A stretch of 64,000 nt of DNA from Zanthoxylum bungeanum (Eukaryota; Streptophyta; Magnoliopsida; Sapindales; Rutaceae), in the NCBI GenBank assembly GCA_019454045.1, contig SKCR01017712.1, positions 16,935 through 80,934 of the forward strand, given 5' to 3'. Positions 34,787 through 49,253 of this stretch are shown here, piece by piece. A model generated the notes under the pieces. That model saw only the letters and a program-made list of their open reading frames with translations, was not told the DNA's origin and searched no databases. Position 1 is the first letter of the stretch. Each line of letters opens with the position of its first letter. The position numbers and the translations under genes were made by a program.

Positions 34787-36149
34787 TGATGATGATTTTC
34801 GGACTCGAGAAACTTTGAAATATAAAGAAGGGTATGAAAAGGTTTTCACTTACAAAACCGGGGGGTCCTAGGCCCTGATGAGGATGAGAGGTCAGACAGA
34901 GAGATCCAAGCCCGAGGATCAAAAGCCCCGACTTGATGAGAATGATCAGACTTGGTAACATTTGCACTTGTGAAAACCGACCCGACCTGACAATAAGCCT
35001 TCAAACACTTGTTAATAATGTCCAAGAATTGAAAAGAGAAAGTGAAGGAAGTGAAAGAATCCCTCCCGACCCGATATAGTAAAGAAGAGAGGAAGAAGAT
35101 CCAAGGATAAAGGTCAGGTTTGCAGCATCGTGATTATGTGTGAGTGATGTAAGGCCTACATGGAAGTTTGAGCCCCCAAAAGGCTGATGAGATGGGAGTA
35201 GGCCAGAGGCTTATCCCCTAACACACGGAACAACGTAAGAGTGGTTGTAATGCAGGCCGACACACGGGCAGAACGTGTAACAGTGGGCAAAAAAAAGTGA
35301 GAATGATGGTTTTCAGATGGCAGAGGGTGGTTGTGTCATACAGCCAGAGCTACTGTTTGTAAGGGTGAGCCCGGCTCGAGCCCGGGCCCGAGAAAATCCC
35401 GCCTTGAGCGTCTGTCGGGCTGGACTTTATCCGACCCGATTTTTTATTAATAAAAAATTTAAATATATTTTTAATTTATTATATATATATATAATTTATT
35501 ATATAAATATAAATATATATAATATTTTTTAAGCCCGGGCTTAATGTGCTAGGCCCGGCTCGGGCCCGTGCCAGAGCAGTGCCTCTACTTCACGGGTCGG
35601 GCCCGGGATTTTTTACCCTCGGGCTGGACCGAACCAGACCTTGGCTTTTTTGCTATCCTTAACTGTTTGGAGTGTAGTTTGGGAAAGGCATATGGGCAAT
35701 AATGACAAGAGGGCGTGGATGACGTCACGAGTTTGTGTAATAGTGGATCTAGATGCACTATATAAAGGGGTTGAGAGCTCAGATTTATGAGTTCTTATTC
35801 TTTTGCGGGCTGGGTTCTTCTTTAGGTTGGTCGATCTATTATCTGGAAAATTCTGCATTTCATCATTTATAAAAACTCTAAAAAGCTTAAGTTTTAGGGA
35901 GAGATAAAGTTGGTCGGTATGACCCAAGTTGGTAATAAAAAGACTTTTTTTTTTTTTGCGTCTGTGGATGTAGGTTGGAATCACTCTCCGCCGAATCACG
36001 TTAAATCTTTTGTATTTTCTGTGATTTCTTATTTGCTTGCGAAGTTTGTTTTGATTCATAACTAATCAAATAAATTTACTACTTGAAGAAGGTTTGTTCG
36101 AGAAGTAAATTTCCTGAATTATTATCGGAACGAAAAACAACCGTCAATA
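34787..36149 (+). mobile_element. 3' LTR of the Tat-type element
   Basis: Starts TGATGATGATTTTC and ends CCGTCAATA, aligned with CATCAACA of the 5' LTR. It contains GGGGGTCCTAGGCCC and the AACACACGGAACAAC region. Near the end it has the GTGGATGTAGGTTGGAATC to CACGTTAAATC segment that recurs in other LTRs of the window. It is interrupted by a hAT MITE at 35360. Confidence 0.75.
35360..35661. mobile_element. hAT-type MITE, TSD ACTGTTTG
   Basis: 302 bp, termini TAAGGGTGAGC and, reversed, TAAGGATAGCA, flanked by perfect eight-base repeats ACTGTTTG (35352-35359 and 35662-35669). The 5' LTR of the same element lacks it at this site, which shows insertion. The interior is rich in CCCGGGC, CGGGCCCG and TCGGGC words around an AT-rich core. 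No coding capacity. Confidence 0.85.
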
Positions 36150-36151
36150 AA

Positions 36152-36243
36152 ATTACGGAAAATCTTCCTACCGAAGAAATCAAGAACTTAATGCTACGTT
36201 TAAATGCATGGACACCAACAGCAACAGCACAAATCACCTATAC
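36152..36243 (+). pseudogene. CDPK pseudogene fragment, exon 5
   Basis: Beginning ATTACGGAAAATCTTCC it follows the start of exon 5 of the intact CDPKs (39966 and 58923), reading ITENLPTEEI where the paralogues have VIVENLPTEEI. A frameshifted match continues into the first EF-hand (ATGGACAC, then AACAGCA). It abuts the Tat element's 3' LTR. With 12409-12811 it shows the element landed in a CDPK copy that had already lost, or has since lost, exons 3 and 4. Confidence 0.7.
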
Positions 36244-36438
36244 ATTTATCTAACAAAATTAATATGATGAAGAAGAGTAGAGTAGAGTATCTTCTCACAT
36301 ATATTGATTATTTTATTAATTATTAAAATTATTCTAGCCCTAATTTTATTGGAAAGTATAAAAAAAAAATTAAATTTTATGAATATTAGTGGGATCTTTG
36401 AATATAAACTCATCCAACGTAATCCATACATAGATCCT

Positions 36439-37211
36439 TGTTGACGGCTGATTTTGGTCTCAGGGCAATATGAGAATATTACTCCCGAGACAATCCTCCA
36501 TCAATAGTGAATTTGTTTGGTTATGGGGGACTAAAAGCAAACTTAGCAAGAGACAGAAAAATACACCAATCAATAAGGAGATTTAACGTGGTTCGGCGGA
36601 TCTTGGTCCGACCTACGTTCACGGGCACAAAAAAGATTATACTTTTATTACTCAAACACGCTTCTCCGTTCTGCTTCTTGTTTTTTACAAGTCTGATGGT
36701 AATGATTCTGATGCCCATTACATATACTCTACCCTTCTATTTATAATGGTGAAGAAATCAGATTCATTCTCCTACAAGAATTTCCTAGTTGAAACAATTT
36801 CTCTTTCCCATAAGGATTCCTAGTCAAAAACTACATTCACTTCCTTTATCCTACTAGGACACTGACTTACTAATTTACCCCATGAAAATATGACAACTTA
36901 TTATCTTATCTTGTATGGATAGAATGCCTTATCTTCCCGAACATGTCTTGCCCTATGCTCGGTTTTCACGAGGTCGGTCTTCATGTGGTCGGTCATAATG
37001 GTCCTCTGAACTGAGAATGCTGATATCGATCTGATAATGCCCGGTCATCCGAACTCAAGTGCTCGGTCACTAACCGTAAGGTTTCCCGGCCCCTTACTGT
37101 TGACTCTTTAGTGGTCGGGTCGGCATTAATAATCTTGACTGAGAAGTGAATTGCCTTTTTTACCCCTGTCGTGCTGCTTAAATAACATAGTGCCTGAAAA
37201 CACCATCAACA
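36439..37211 (-). mobile_element. Solo LTR, 773 bp, TSD ATCCT
   Basis: It runs TGTTGACGGCTGA to CACCATCAACA on the + strand, flanked by perfect five-base repeats ATCCT (36434-36438 and 37212-37216). The segment GATTTAACGTGGTTCGGCGG to CCTACGTTCACGGG appears in reverse orientation in LTRs of known direction in this window, so the LTR reads on the minus strand. No internal region. It lies 0.6 kb upstream of the first CDPK. Confidence 0.85.
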
Positions 37212-37572
37212 ATCCTAAAAAGAATAGATAATGAAAATTAAAAATATATAAAAAGGGAGTGCAAAAAAGAAACTTAAAAAAAATGATATTTTGTCTAAAC
37301 AAATATCTTGAATTAGTGTTCATTAGGATAACAGCATAACCGATATGAAAATCGTTTTCTTATCTACCTTTCGTATATTGGATTTTTTTATTGTCTCCAT
37401 TTATAATAAAATTTTATCTCTATTTTAACAGAGATTTCAATACACATCCCAACCAACTAATATGAAAAATTATATTATTATCCACCACTAATATACGAGA
37501 TCCTGAACACGGTTGGTTCATGCAAAGTAAAACAACTTTTCTAAAAATAGTGAGTCCAGCCAATTAGGACAA

Positions 37573-37574
<2 letters not shown>

Positions 37575-37634
<60 letters not shown>
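37575..37634. repeat. (TTA)n microsatellite upstream of CDPK1
   Basis: About 20 uninterrupted ATT/TTA units ending about 160 bp before the CDPK1 start codon. It is absent upstream of CDPK2. Length polymorphism is likely. Confidence 0.95.
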
Positions 37635-37721
37635 TTAATAATTGATATTTGGTATTGAAATACTGGACAAATTTTTTTTTTTTTATTTCTTAAAATATCA
37701 ATTTATTCTCAATACTCTCTC

Positions 37722-37728
37722 TTTATAT
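37722..37728 (+). promoter_or_regulatory. Possible TATA box of CDPK1
   Basis: TTTATAT about 70 bp before the start codon, preceded by a CTCTCT run. If used, the leader would be very short. The transcription start cannot be placed from sequence alone. Confidence 0.3.
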
Positions 37729-37796
37729 CCCAACTGGGTTTCTGTTAAAGTCAAAGCTCCGAGTCGTTGATCTTGCATCCTCGGTGGTTGCCGGAA

Positions 37797-40762
<2,966 letters not shown>

Positions 40763-40879
40763 GTAAATATGTGTGCTATGTACTATATAATACTCGTATA
40801 TTGAGTTGTACAAATATGCCTTTTTATTTTTCCAACACTCTCTCAATGTTAGGACCAGTGAAATTAGTATGTCCGTATA

Positions 40880-41436
40880 TAGGGGTGGCAAAACGAATCA
40901 ACGAATCGAATTTGTATCAAATCTTAAACGAATCGAATCAAAATGTGATGGATTCGTATTCGATTCGTTTATTAAACGAATCCTAATATCAGGATTCGTA
41001 TTCGATTCGTTTATTAAACGAATCGAATACGAATATTTGTTTATTCGTTTAGTCAATGATATTATTTAATAAAATAATTTACCACACTTGATTTACATTA
41101 ATTCTTCATAAATATATACATATGAAACATGTAATTAATATATTTACTAAAAATACCTCACCAAATATCGAAAATATTACTTTTTCTATGATAATTAGTT
41201 ATAATTTCTCGAATCTTAATTGAAAATTAACAAGAACTAGTGAATAAAAATAATAAAACGAATCCTAAACGAATAAACGAATCAATGAGCTTAAATTCGT
41301 ATTCGATTCGTTTAATAAACGAATCGAATCGAATTGACCCATTTATTAAACGAATCCATTTTTTCAAACCCGTATTCACTTTAAAGCGAATCGAATCGAA
41401 CGAATAAACGAATCCTGACCCAAATTGCCACATCTA
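40880..41436. mobile_element. hAT-type MITE in the CDPK1 3' flank, TSD TCCGTATA
   Basis: 557 bp. Termini TAGGGGTGGCAA and, reversed, TAGATGTGGCAA are typical of hAT ends. Perfect eight-base flanks TCCGTATA lie at 40872-40879 and 41437-41444. The subterminal regions carry many direct and inverted copies of AACGAATCGAAT and GGATTCG words, so a transcript could fold into a long hairpin. It starts about 120 bp after the CDPK1 stop codon and may lie in the 3' UTR. The CDPK2 flank lacks it. Confidence 0.9.
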
Positions 41437-42246
41437 TCCGTATATAAGTTCAATTTTTTTTTTAATAACAGAATTTACATATTACAACATTTTTTTTTCA
41501 AGACGCCATAATATTGTGTTTATAACAAAGTTAGATTTCATGTCATGACCATGAGCTTTATCTAACTTTGCTAATAATGAGAAATTTGAGGTTCTCTATT
41601 CTTTTCAATTTCATCTGTTATTCTGTCTTCGATATGCTTGGTCAGAGGTTCGAATTTGAGAAACATTCTTTTTTAGGGGGAAAAATAATAATTCCCTACA
41701 TCTGTAATTGGAGGTGGAATGAAAACACATAATTAGTTTGGGGCTATTTTGTTAGGTAAAAATAACCTACGGTAAATATCATTTTTTTGCACCCGAACTT
41801 TCGTTAAGTGAAATCTGAACACTTTTAAATTCCACTAATTTCCATCGGAATCTTTTAGAGCGATTTAATTTCCAAAAAGTCAAGATGAATGAATGATAAT
41901 TTTTTTTAAAAAAATTTCAGATGAAAATTGATTTGCGTTTGCTATAGGAGGAAATTGCCTTACTTTAAAAGTCTTTGAGCTTGATTAAACTTTTCTCAAA
42001 CTTGGGGTGAAAGAATAATATTTTCCTAATAAATATAAGTCAAAATAAAATAGGACTAATTTAAAATAGGTTTGATTGTTGAGGAGGCTATGTAATTCCT
42101 ACTACCCCCTTAATCTCTTACCGTGTGGAATATATATATATATTTTTAATAATAAAATGAAGTTCTCTTGCCGGCTGAGCAACTCGGGGTATAATCGTGT
42201 GTGCGGAAATTGAAAGGCTTTGCAATGTCGAGTGAGAAGCCGTGGC

Positions 42247-42725
42247 TAGGGATGGTAATAGGTTGGATCGAGCTGAGTTAGTATCAAGTTCCTTAATTAT
42301 GGTTCTTGAGAAATTATCCGGTTTGATTCATTTCTCGAAAGAAATTTTTGTAAGATCTTTATCTATTAAAATTTTTACTTTGGTTTCGGTGAATGAATAA
42401 TCATCGAATCCTCTTTCCGGACAACATATACAAAGAAACCCGCTACTCGTTAGATTGGACTTACATTTGGGTCGGACTTTTTTATAATATAAATTTTTTA
42501 AATATTAAAAAATAAAAAATAAATTTTTTATTTTAATATTATTAGTATTTTTATATTGTATCTTAAATATTTAATTTTATATATATAATAAAAATAATTT
42601 ATATAATTAAAAAAATGTTAATTTTATTAATTACATTCAGGTTCAAACTTTTTCCTTTAAGCCCGCTCTGAGCTTGGCAGGATCGTATTTTTTTGGGCAC
42701 CCCGAGCCATGGTTATACAACTCTA
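42247..42725. mobile_element. Possible hAT MITE
   Basis: It starts TAGGGATGGTAATAGG and ends CCATGGTTATACAACTCTA, whose reverse begins TAGAGTTGTATAACCATGG. The short termini and internal GGGCACCCCGAGC-type words fit hAT MITEs, but no eight-base TSD is visible. Confidence 0.4.
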
Positions 42726-42793
42726 ATTTTCACATACCTCTTCCGAACACACCAATGTAATTCAAAGATTATATGTTAAATTAAATAAGAATA

Positions 42794-43390
42794 TGTTATG
42801 ATCTTCTCCTTAGAGCGGGCCCAACTCTAGAAAGGGGTTCGCATACTTCTTTAGTTTGAGCATTCTACATGTCATACAATTCAAACAAATATGCACAAAT
42901 AATATCTCTTAAATTATAATTTAGCAAATCTCCGAATAAAGTCTTTGATATTAAGGTTTACAACATAAAACTTAAAAAATATGAAAATAATGTCTTAAAT
43001 GTCTGGACCAACCCGAAAAGCGACTGTGGCACGTGGATCAATTCCTAGTACGGTTACTACTATGTTGGCGAACTACCTGTGATGTTTGAGAAAAAATAGG
43101 TGAGCTTAAAGAGCTCAGTAAGTAAAGCACTCATACTCTCAACATGACATCACCAACAAAATATGGATTTGTAAGTATATATATGTAATAATATTTGAAA
43201 ATAACATATACTATAATAAGAATCATCTCAAGCAACCATTTTCACAATAGTACAAACATACATTAAACATGGTTGTTAATCCGGGTATGGTATAATAGTG
43301 GATTGAAACCAATGGGAGGTACCTCACAAATCCCAAGGTTTCCCACCAACTCATCTCGTATAAATATATAAGTGGGAACTGAAACACGCT
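42794..43390 (+). mobile_element. Chromovirus LTR fragment (same family as 14386-16610)
   Basis: TGTTATGATCTTCTCC then TAGAGCGGGCCCAA aligns with the TGTCACGACCC start at 14386. Similarity continues through GTCTGGACCAACCCG, GGCACGTGGATC and AAACATGGTTGTTAATCC. It stops at the copia LTR that begins at 43391, which apparently truncates it. Confidence 0.75.
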
Positions 43391-45449
43391 TCTATAGGAA
43401 CCAATTTCCTAGCGCAACGGAAACACATTAGGCACCCGAGATCGGATTAGAAATTTTTTTTCTGCCTTTCTCTCCTTAAGGCTGAATGTTACCAACTCCA
43501 CCATTGAAATTTCGCTTCTATTTTGAATGAAATTTCAGCCCCGGAACAGCCCTCGAATAGCCCCGGAATGACGGATCCAATCTGGACTGTTTTGGATCCG
43601 AAAACGCGCCCAATTCACTGCCCAAATCAGCCCCTGTTTGCATGAATTGCCACTGTGTTTCAGGTCTGATTTTTCAATTAAAACACCTTTAAATGTTCCC
43701 CAACAATTCTGGATAAAAAAAGAATTTGAATCGAGCCATGTTATACACTTTTGGTGTGCGGAAGTGAGCAGAAAATTGCTCACTGCCATGTGATGGGCTA
43801 AGAAGATGAAGATGAAGAATTTGGTTTGACACCAAATAGTCTTTCGTGCTATATCTCGTCACCAACAGAAAATAGAATGAACCATGCTCACAAAACAAAT
43901 CTCTAACTCTTTAGAAATTAATAATCAAACAAGATTTTTGTCTTTAGTTTTCTTTTTGTTCTTCTTTTTCTTTTCTCAATACTTGAGAGAACTCTAAGAA
44001 CAAGTGAGAGGTGGATAAGGTTAGAGTGAGAGACTTAGGCAAAAAGAAAATCACATTTTATTTTTATACCTAGGGTTATTAATTTTCAAAATCAACAAAC
44101 TATTTCCCTCCCCACTACTGTAATAATCGGCCACCCTCTTTAATTTTTGAAAATTTTTGTAACATATTATTTACTTTCCATAATGGAAAATGATGTTATA
44201 AAAAAGAAATATTTATCACCTTTTAAAAGGTGTAACTACCCAAAACAAATCAAGGTTTCAAAAGCATATTTAATTATAGCATATTTAATTTAATGACATG
44301 TAATTAATTATCATATATTTATAACAACTATATATTAAACTTAACATATAGTTTAAAATGTGACAAAAAAATATTATTAATCATATTAATAATATATACA
44401 TATGCGAGTATATAATTGGACTATCCAATTATATTAAATCTGCTACAGTATATCGAGTTAACACCGAAACCAAATGGACCTACGGTTCCGAGCTCCAATA
44501 ATCCCGAAATATTAATTAAACTCTTAATTAAATATTCTGAATTATTAAATCTGGATTATTCCACTAAAAGTTTGAAGCTGCACTCTCGTTGCCATAGATA
44601 GATAAATTAAGCCAAACCACGTCAGTGTCCATCGATAAAGTCATTACATACGGATTGGCTCTTCACGAGTATCTCGTAATTAGAGTAGGGTCATAATGTT
44701 CGTTATACCCATGTAATTATTTTTACCTTAAGAACCATTTATTCTCTAATGAACGATTTATCCATAATCATTATGAATGTTATTCTTTCTATTCGTAATA
44801 GAAAAACTAAAGTGTTCTAACCGTTCAAGTACCGAATCAACCCTTAAGAAATATACTCTTCTACTTCTCGCAAGGAGTGAACTTCATATCTATGTAAAAC
44901 GTCCTCAGCTACACACCAAACCATTTCCCCCAAGTATATAGCTATTGGTCGGGTTTGCTACACCAACCTCACTTTTGTAAATCAAAGAACATAGTCTGTC
45001 ATGCAGGAGTTCGTAGTACACTCAAGATTGAGATCAATCCATATATGACTATCTAGTAGATCGAAATGAATTTCTTTATTTAACGAATATTATAAGAAAC
45101 TCATTTCTATCTGGGTCTAGTTCTATATGATCACATCATATAAGGTGCCTCAATTCTCATGTCTCCACATGAAAGATCTTGGATCAAGGTCGCCATACAA
45201 TTATAGAATTGACCAGAGCTATAGATAAACCATAAACAAAGTACTTTTTTTGTTTGCTCTTTATGGACTATTTTAAATTACTAATTTCAGACTTAAATCC
45301 TCTTGTGTATGACACTCATACACTAAGTCTGAAGGCACATGAGTAATATAGGGTAAACAAGATAATTTACAATATGCGATGTTAATGCATCTTTTTTTTT
45401 ATAAAACATAATTCTATTTACTTTACATTTATGACATATATCTCAAAAA
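43391..45449 (-). mobile_element. 3' LTR of a copia element (Angela-like)
   Basis: On the minus strand it follows a polypurine-like GCAAGTGGGAGAT at 45463-45450 and the RNase H end, and runs about 2.06 kb to CGTGTTTCA at 43391. Near its end it has GATCTCGGGTGCC and GTTTCCGTTGCGCTAGG, typical of Angela-type LTR ends. The first bases are mutated (TTTTTGAG). Its element's 5' part is missing. Confidence 0.65.
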
Positions 45450-46624
45450 TCTCCCACTTGCAATAGAGCAAATGAGACATGTCACGTAGGTGACCTTCAA
45501 ACACTTTAGCCGACAATGTCTTTGTAAACGGATCAGCCAGGTTTTTACGGATGCAATCATTGTGACAAAAAACGTCTCCTCTCTGCAAAATCTCCATGAT
45601 TAGATGATATTTTCTCTCTATATGTTTTCCCATCTTGTAGCTTCTTGGTTCCTTTGAATTTGCCACTGCACCATTATTATCGCAATAAAGTGTGAGTGGT
45701 TTATCTATATCTGGAACGACTTCCAGATCTCCCCAAAACGTACGGAGCCAGACTACTTTCTTATATGATTCGCAAGATGCTACATACTCAACCTCTATGA
45801 TGGCATCAGCAATACAATATTTCTTTATACTCCGCCACACAATGGACCTACCACCTAGGGTAAACACTGATACATATGTTGATTTCCTAGAATCGACATG
45901 CGTCTGAAAATTAGAGTCCTTATATCCCCTTAGGATCATATCCTCACCGGAATAAACAAGCATATAATTTCACGTTCTCTTAAGATACTTGAGATTGTGT
46001 TTCACAGCCACCCAATGATCCAATCCTGGGTTAGATGGAAACCTACTGACTACTCCCACTGTAAAATATTTATCCGGTCTCGTGCACAACATAGCACACA
46101 TGAGACTACTGACTATTAAGACATATGGGATATGTCTTATTTCCTCAACTCATTTAGGTTTCTTAGGAGACTGTTCATTTGAAAAATGAATTTCATGTCG
46201 ATAAGACAAATTTCATTTCTTGTAATTCTGCATCCCAAATCACACAATGATCTTGTCGATGTGGGATTCCTGAGACATAGCTAACAGTCGTTTCTTGCGA
46301 TCCTGAAGAATTTGGATCCCAATAACATAACTGGCATATCCCAAATCTTTCATTTGGAATTGGTTAGCTAGCCAGGTTTTCACGTCTGATAATATCTTTA
46401 CATCATTCCCAATGAGTAAAGTATCATCGACGTATAAAATGAGAAAAATCCTCTTCTCGTCAATGACACAATTGTGTACACAAGGCTCATCAACATTCTG
46501 CTCAAAATCATAAGACTTGATCGTGGTATCAAATTTTATGTTACAAGATCGAGATGCTTGCTTGAGTCAATAAATGGACATTTGCAGCTTGCAAACCTTT
46601 TGCTCTTGACCTTGGGCTATGAAC
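45418..46624 (-). pseudogene. Ty1/copia reverse transcriptase C-terminus and RNase H relic
   Basis: On the minus strand from 46624 the decayed frame shows EQKVCKLQMSIY, a stop, LKQASRSCN, then the VDEPCVH region of copia reverse transcriptase. An RNase H frame at 45963-45418 has GYKDSNFQTHVDSRKSTYV, IEVEYVASCE, CDNNGAVANSKEP and LADPFTKTL. The reverse transcriptase is cut at 46624/46625 by the TGTTGG-family LTR. The missing N-terminal part is not found within the window. Several stops are present upstream of the RNase H frame. Confidence 0.85.
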
Positions 46625-49221
46625 TGTTGGGGTTGGTGCTCAGAGCGCCAATCCGGACCGTATTTATGTCTGATTCATAAATATAAACAATCCATTTTTC
46701 CATAATATTACTTATTTATGGTTGCACCTATTGTTTTTATATATGTATTCGATCTGATTACGATTAGATTCAAACTAAATATGGTTTAGATATATGTATA
46801 TATTAGACAAATGCCTGATAATATATAATGCAGTACACAGTTACAAAGCTAGTTTGTAATTGACATTGGGAAGTGTCACTGCTAAATGTATATTATCAAA
46901 TATTGTTCATGGTCAAGATTCACTAACACGGGTCGATTAGTCAAATCTGTTGAGACCAGTACATGTCGTATATCGAGACTTGGTCCGATAGTTTTTTCCC
47001 AATGAACCATGAGTCTAGTGAGACTCGTATATATGTGTAGGTGTTTATAATGGATAAATATTGAACAACTCACCGAAGATTCTTAATGGATGGTACACCA
47101 ACATCCATAAGAATCTTCTCGGGTTGAGTAGCATAGTGGTCCTTCGACTTGAGATACTATTGTGGATGTATGAGACATCATCCACACTTAGATGGCAGTC
47201 ACGTCACCGATCTATTTAGATCAGACCTCCGCCTGTTCGTTGGGTGTGGACCGATCCTCATGATATCCTGTGTGTATCAAGATAGGATCCGTCAGTTCTG
47301 TGTACAGAGCATAGGTAGTCCATATGTGATTAGCAATCTGTTAAATCTGTGGCCACAATAAACTTCGGAAGTAAGTTCCGAGTGTTATTTAGAGATTGCT
47401 AATAGAAACGTTGACGGGATAATACCTAAAGAGATTTGACGTTTACATATATATCTTTGGGATTATCCGGATACCCGTGACGGAAGGATTATACGTATGC
47501 AATGACCTCGACCTGTATGATTCAACTAGTTTATCTGTGGTTGTCATAATTTATGGGTGGGTAAATTATGGACATGAAATTGGATTTTGTGACGGATATA
47601 CCTGAATTTAGAGAGTCTCACAAATGAAATATACTCGTAGAGCACTAGGGCAACTTTTATGAATAATGGTGATTATTTATAAATCGTTTAAACGTTAAAC
47701 GAAAGATGCATGCAAATGGGCCGAACCGTCATTTCCTAATTAATGTGTATTTGTATTTAATATATGATATTATTAAATATACATTATTAAATTGTCAAAT
47801 AAAGGTATTTGAGATATATCATTAATATATGTATTTGAGATATTTAAAATAAATATAATACATATATTTTAGATATTTGTATTTAATTAATTATTTAATT
47901 GTTAAATGATTAATATAATTAAAATAAAAATATCTCACCAAATGATAAAGTTATGAAATGATTATAAGTGTATATTGTTGACTTTAAAATAAAGAAAAAA
48001 GTTGTAAAAATGGTTTTGACTTCCTAAGATATTTGTTTAAATTGTTTAAAAAATGAAAAATATATTTTCCTTTATTTTTGTCAATTTCGGCCAACACCCA
48101 AAATTAAATATAAGTGTTATATTTTTGAGTTGCAATTGTTGACTTGGTTGAATAATTTATTAAAGTGTAATGATTTAAAAATGCAAGTTGACAAGTTGAA
48201 CTTAAATGAAACAAATGAAAATATCTTGATATTTTCTTACTACCATTTTCGGCCAAGGCCAATTAAGGATGGTATATATTGTTTTTTTTCATCTTTTAGG
48301 GTTTAAGGAGTTCATTTGAAACCAAAATAACACAAAAGAGAGTTGAGAGCAAAGCTTGAAGGCTAAAGGGAAAATGCTTGAAAAAGCTTATTTTTGTAAG
48401 TCTTTCTTTAATGTCTTCAACATGAAATATGTTTCTAACATGATTAGCTTCAATTTTTGATGCTTCTATGTTATCTCTACTCTTATAGTTTGTGTTTATA
48501 TGGTTGTGAACTTGAATGAAAGATTAATGCATGTAAGTAAGCTTGAAATGGTTTCAAAGTTTTACTTTTGATTTTTGGAAAATCAAGTTGCCATTATAGA
48601 GTTGGTAAGCCACTCCTTGGTGACCTAGATTTGTTCTAGATTTGTTTCAAAGTGGTGAGGCTAGATTGGTGAAGAATTGAATGAATTAAAGTGTTAGATT
48701 TTGTAAATTTGGTGAAATTGGACAATTTGATGAAATTGAAAAATTAGGGTTCATAACCCACTCCAAATTTTGGTATTTTCATATATGTGATGTATTATGG
48801 TATGAATATGATGCATGTAAATTTTTGGGTTGATTGATCTTGGCATGTTTTGAACAAAATGGACCAAAATGCAATTACTTGAAAATTTGGGGTGCTCACG
48901 GCAATTTGTAAAAAATTGGGGATTTGTGTTAAATCTGATTTTGATGCATTAGATGTGTTGAAAAACATTTTAGAAATGATTTAGAATCATCCAAAATTAT
49001 ATTTGATATTTTTTGGCCTAAAATAATCAATTTACAAAGTTTTGGGGTAATTCGGTAATTACCAAGAAATTTGATCTCTTGTGTAATTTTTAAGAATTTG
49101 ATAATTGGATAATTAAATAAATAATTTTATTTGATTGATCCGAGAAAAATTTTGAAATCGGAAAATTTTGATTTTCCACTATTCCGCTGCGTTACCGATA
49201 TTCCGCCATAAAACCCCAACA
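46625..49221 (+). mobile_element. 5' LTR, TGTTGG family, complete, 2.6 kb
   Basis: It starts TGTTGGGGTTGGTGCTC and ends AAACCCCAACA, followed by spacer AAA and a tRNA-Met primer-binding site. It shares segment order with 13452-18277, including the GAATTTAGAGAGTCTCACA block at about 47605. Its left edge interrupts copia reverse transcriptase on the opposite strand. I found no matching TSD at a right end, so its 3' side has been rearranged. Confidence 0.8.
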
Positions 49222-49224
49222 AAA

Positions 49225-49237
49225 TGGTATCAGAGCG
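49225..49237 (+). other. Primer-binding site of the TGTTGG-family element
   Basis: TGGTATCAGAGCG, three bases after the LTR end. Shows that the TGTTGG family is Ty1/copia with an initiator tRNA-Met primer. Confidence 0.9.
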
Positions 49238-49253
49238 AGTCTGATTCTGGACA

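Larger units (their letters stand above)
13061..36149 (+). mobile_element. Pol-less Tat-type Ty3/gypsy element hosting nested insertions
   Basis: The two ends share an LTR: 13061-13446 plus 18278-18940 on the left (about 1,049 bp once the inserted LTR is removed) and 34787-36149 on the right (about 1,053 bp without the hAT MITE and its TSD). The near-equal lengths and common order support one element. Inside are a primer-binding site at 18943, a gag C-terminal relic (19240-19629) that continues after 32347, and a 130-bp tandem array (33405-34500) in the 3' untranslated region. Protease, reverse transcriptase and integrase are absent, so it was non-autonomous. A possible TSD is AAATT (13053-13057 and 36150-36154), with three extra T on the left. 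It lies inside a dead CDPK gene. Confidence 0.75.
40763..42793. other. Intergenic region downstream of CDPK1, with two MITEs
   Basis: It contains the CDPK1 3' untranslated region, the hAT MITE at 40880-41436 and a weaker MITE candidate at 42247-42725. The rest is AT-rich and shows no gene. Confidence 0.5.

Noticed and set aside
37767..37796. Longer CDPK1 N-terminus starting at the upstream ATG
   Set aside because: The internal ATG at 37797 gives the acylation signal MGC shared with copy 2. The same reasoning rejects 56873 for copy 2.
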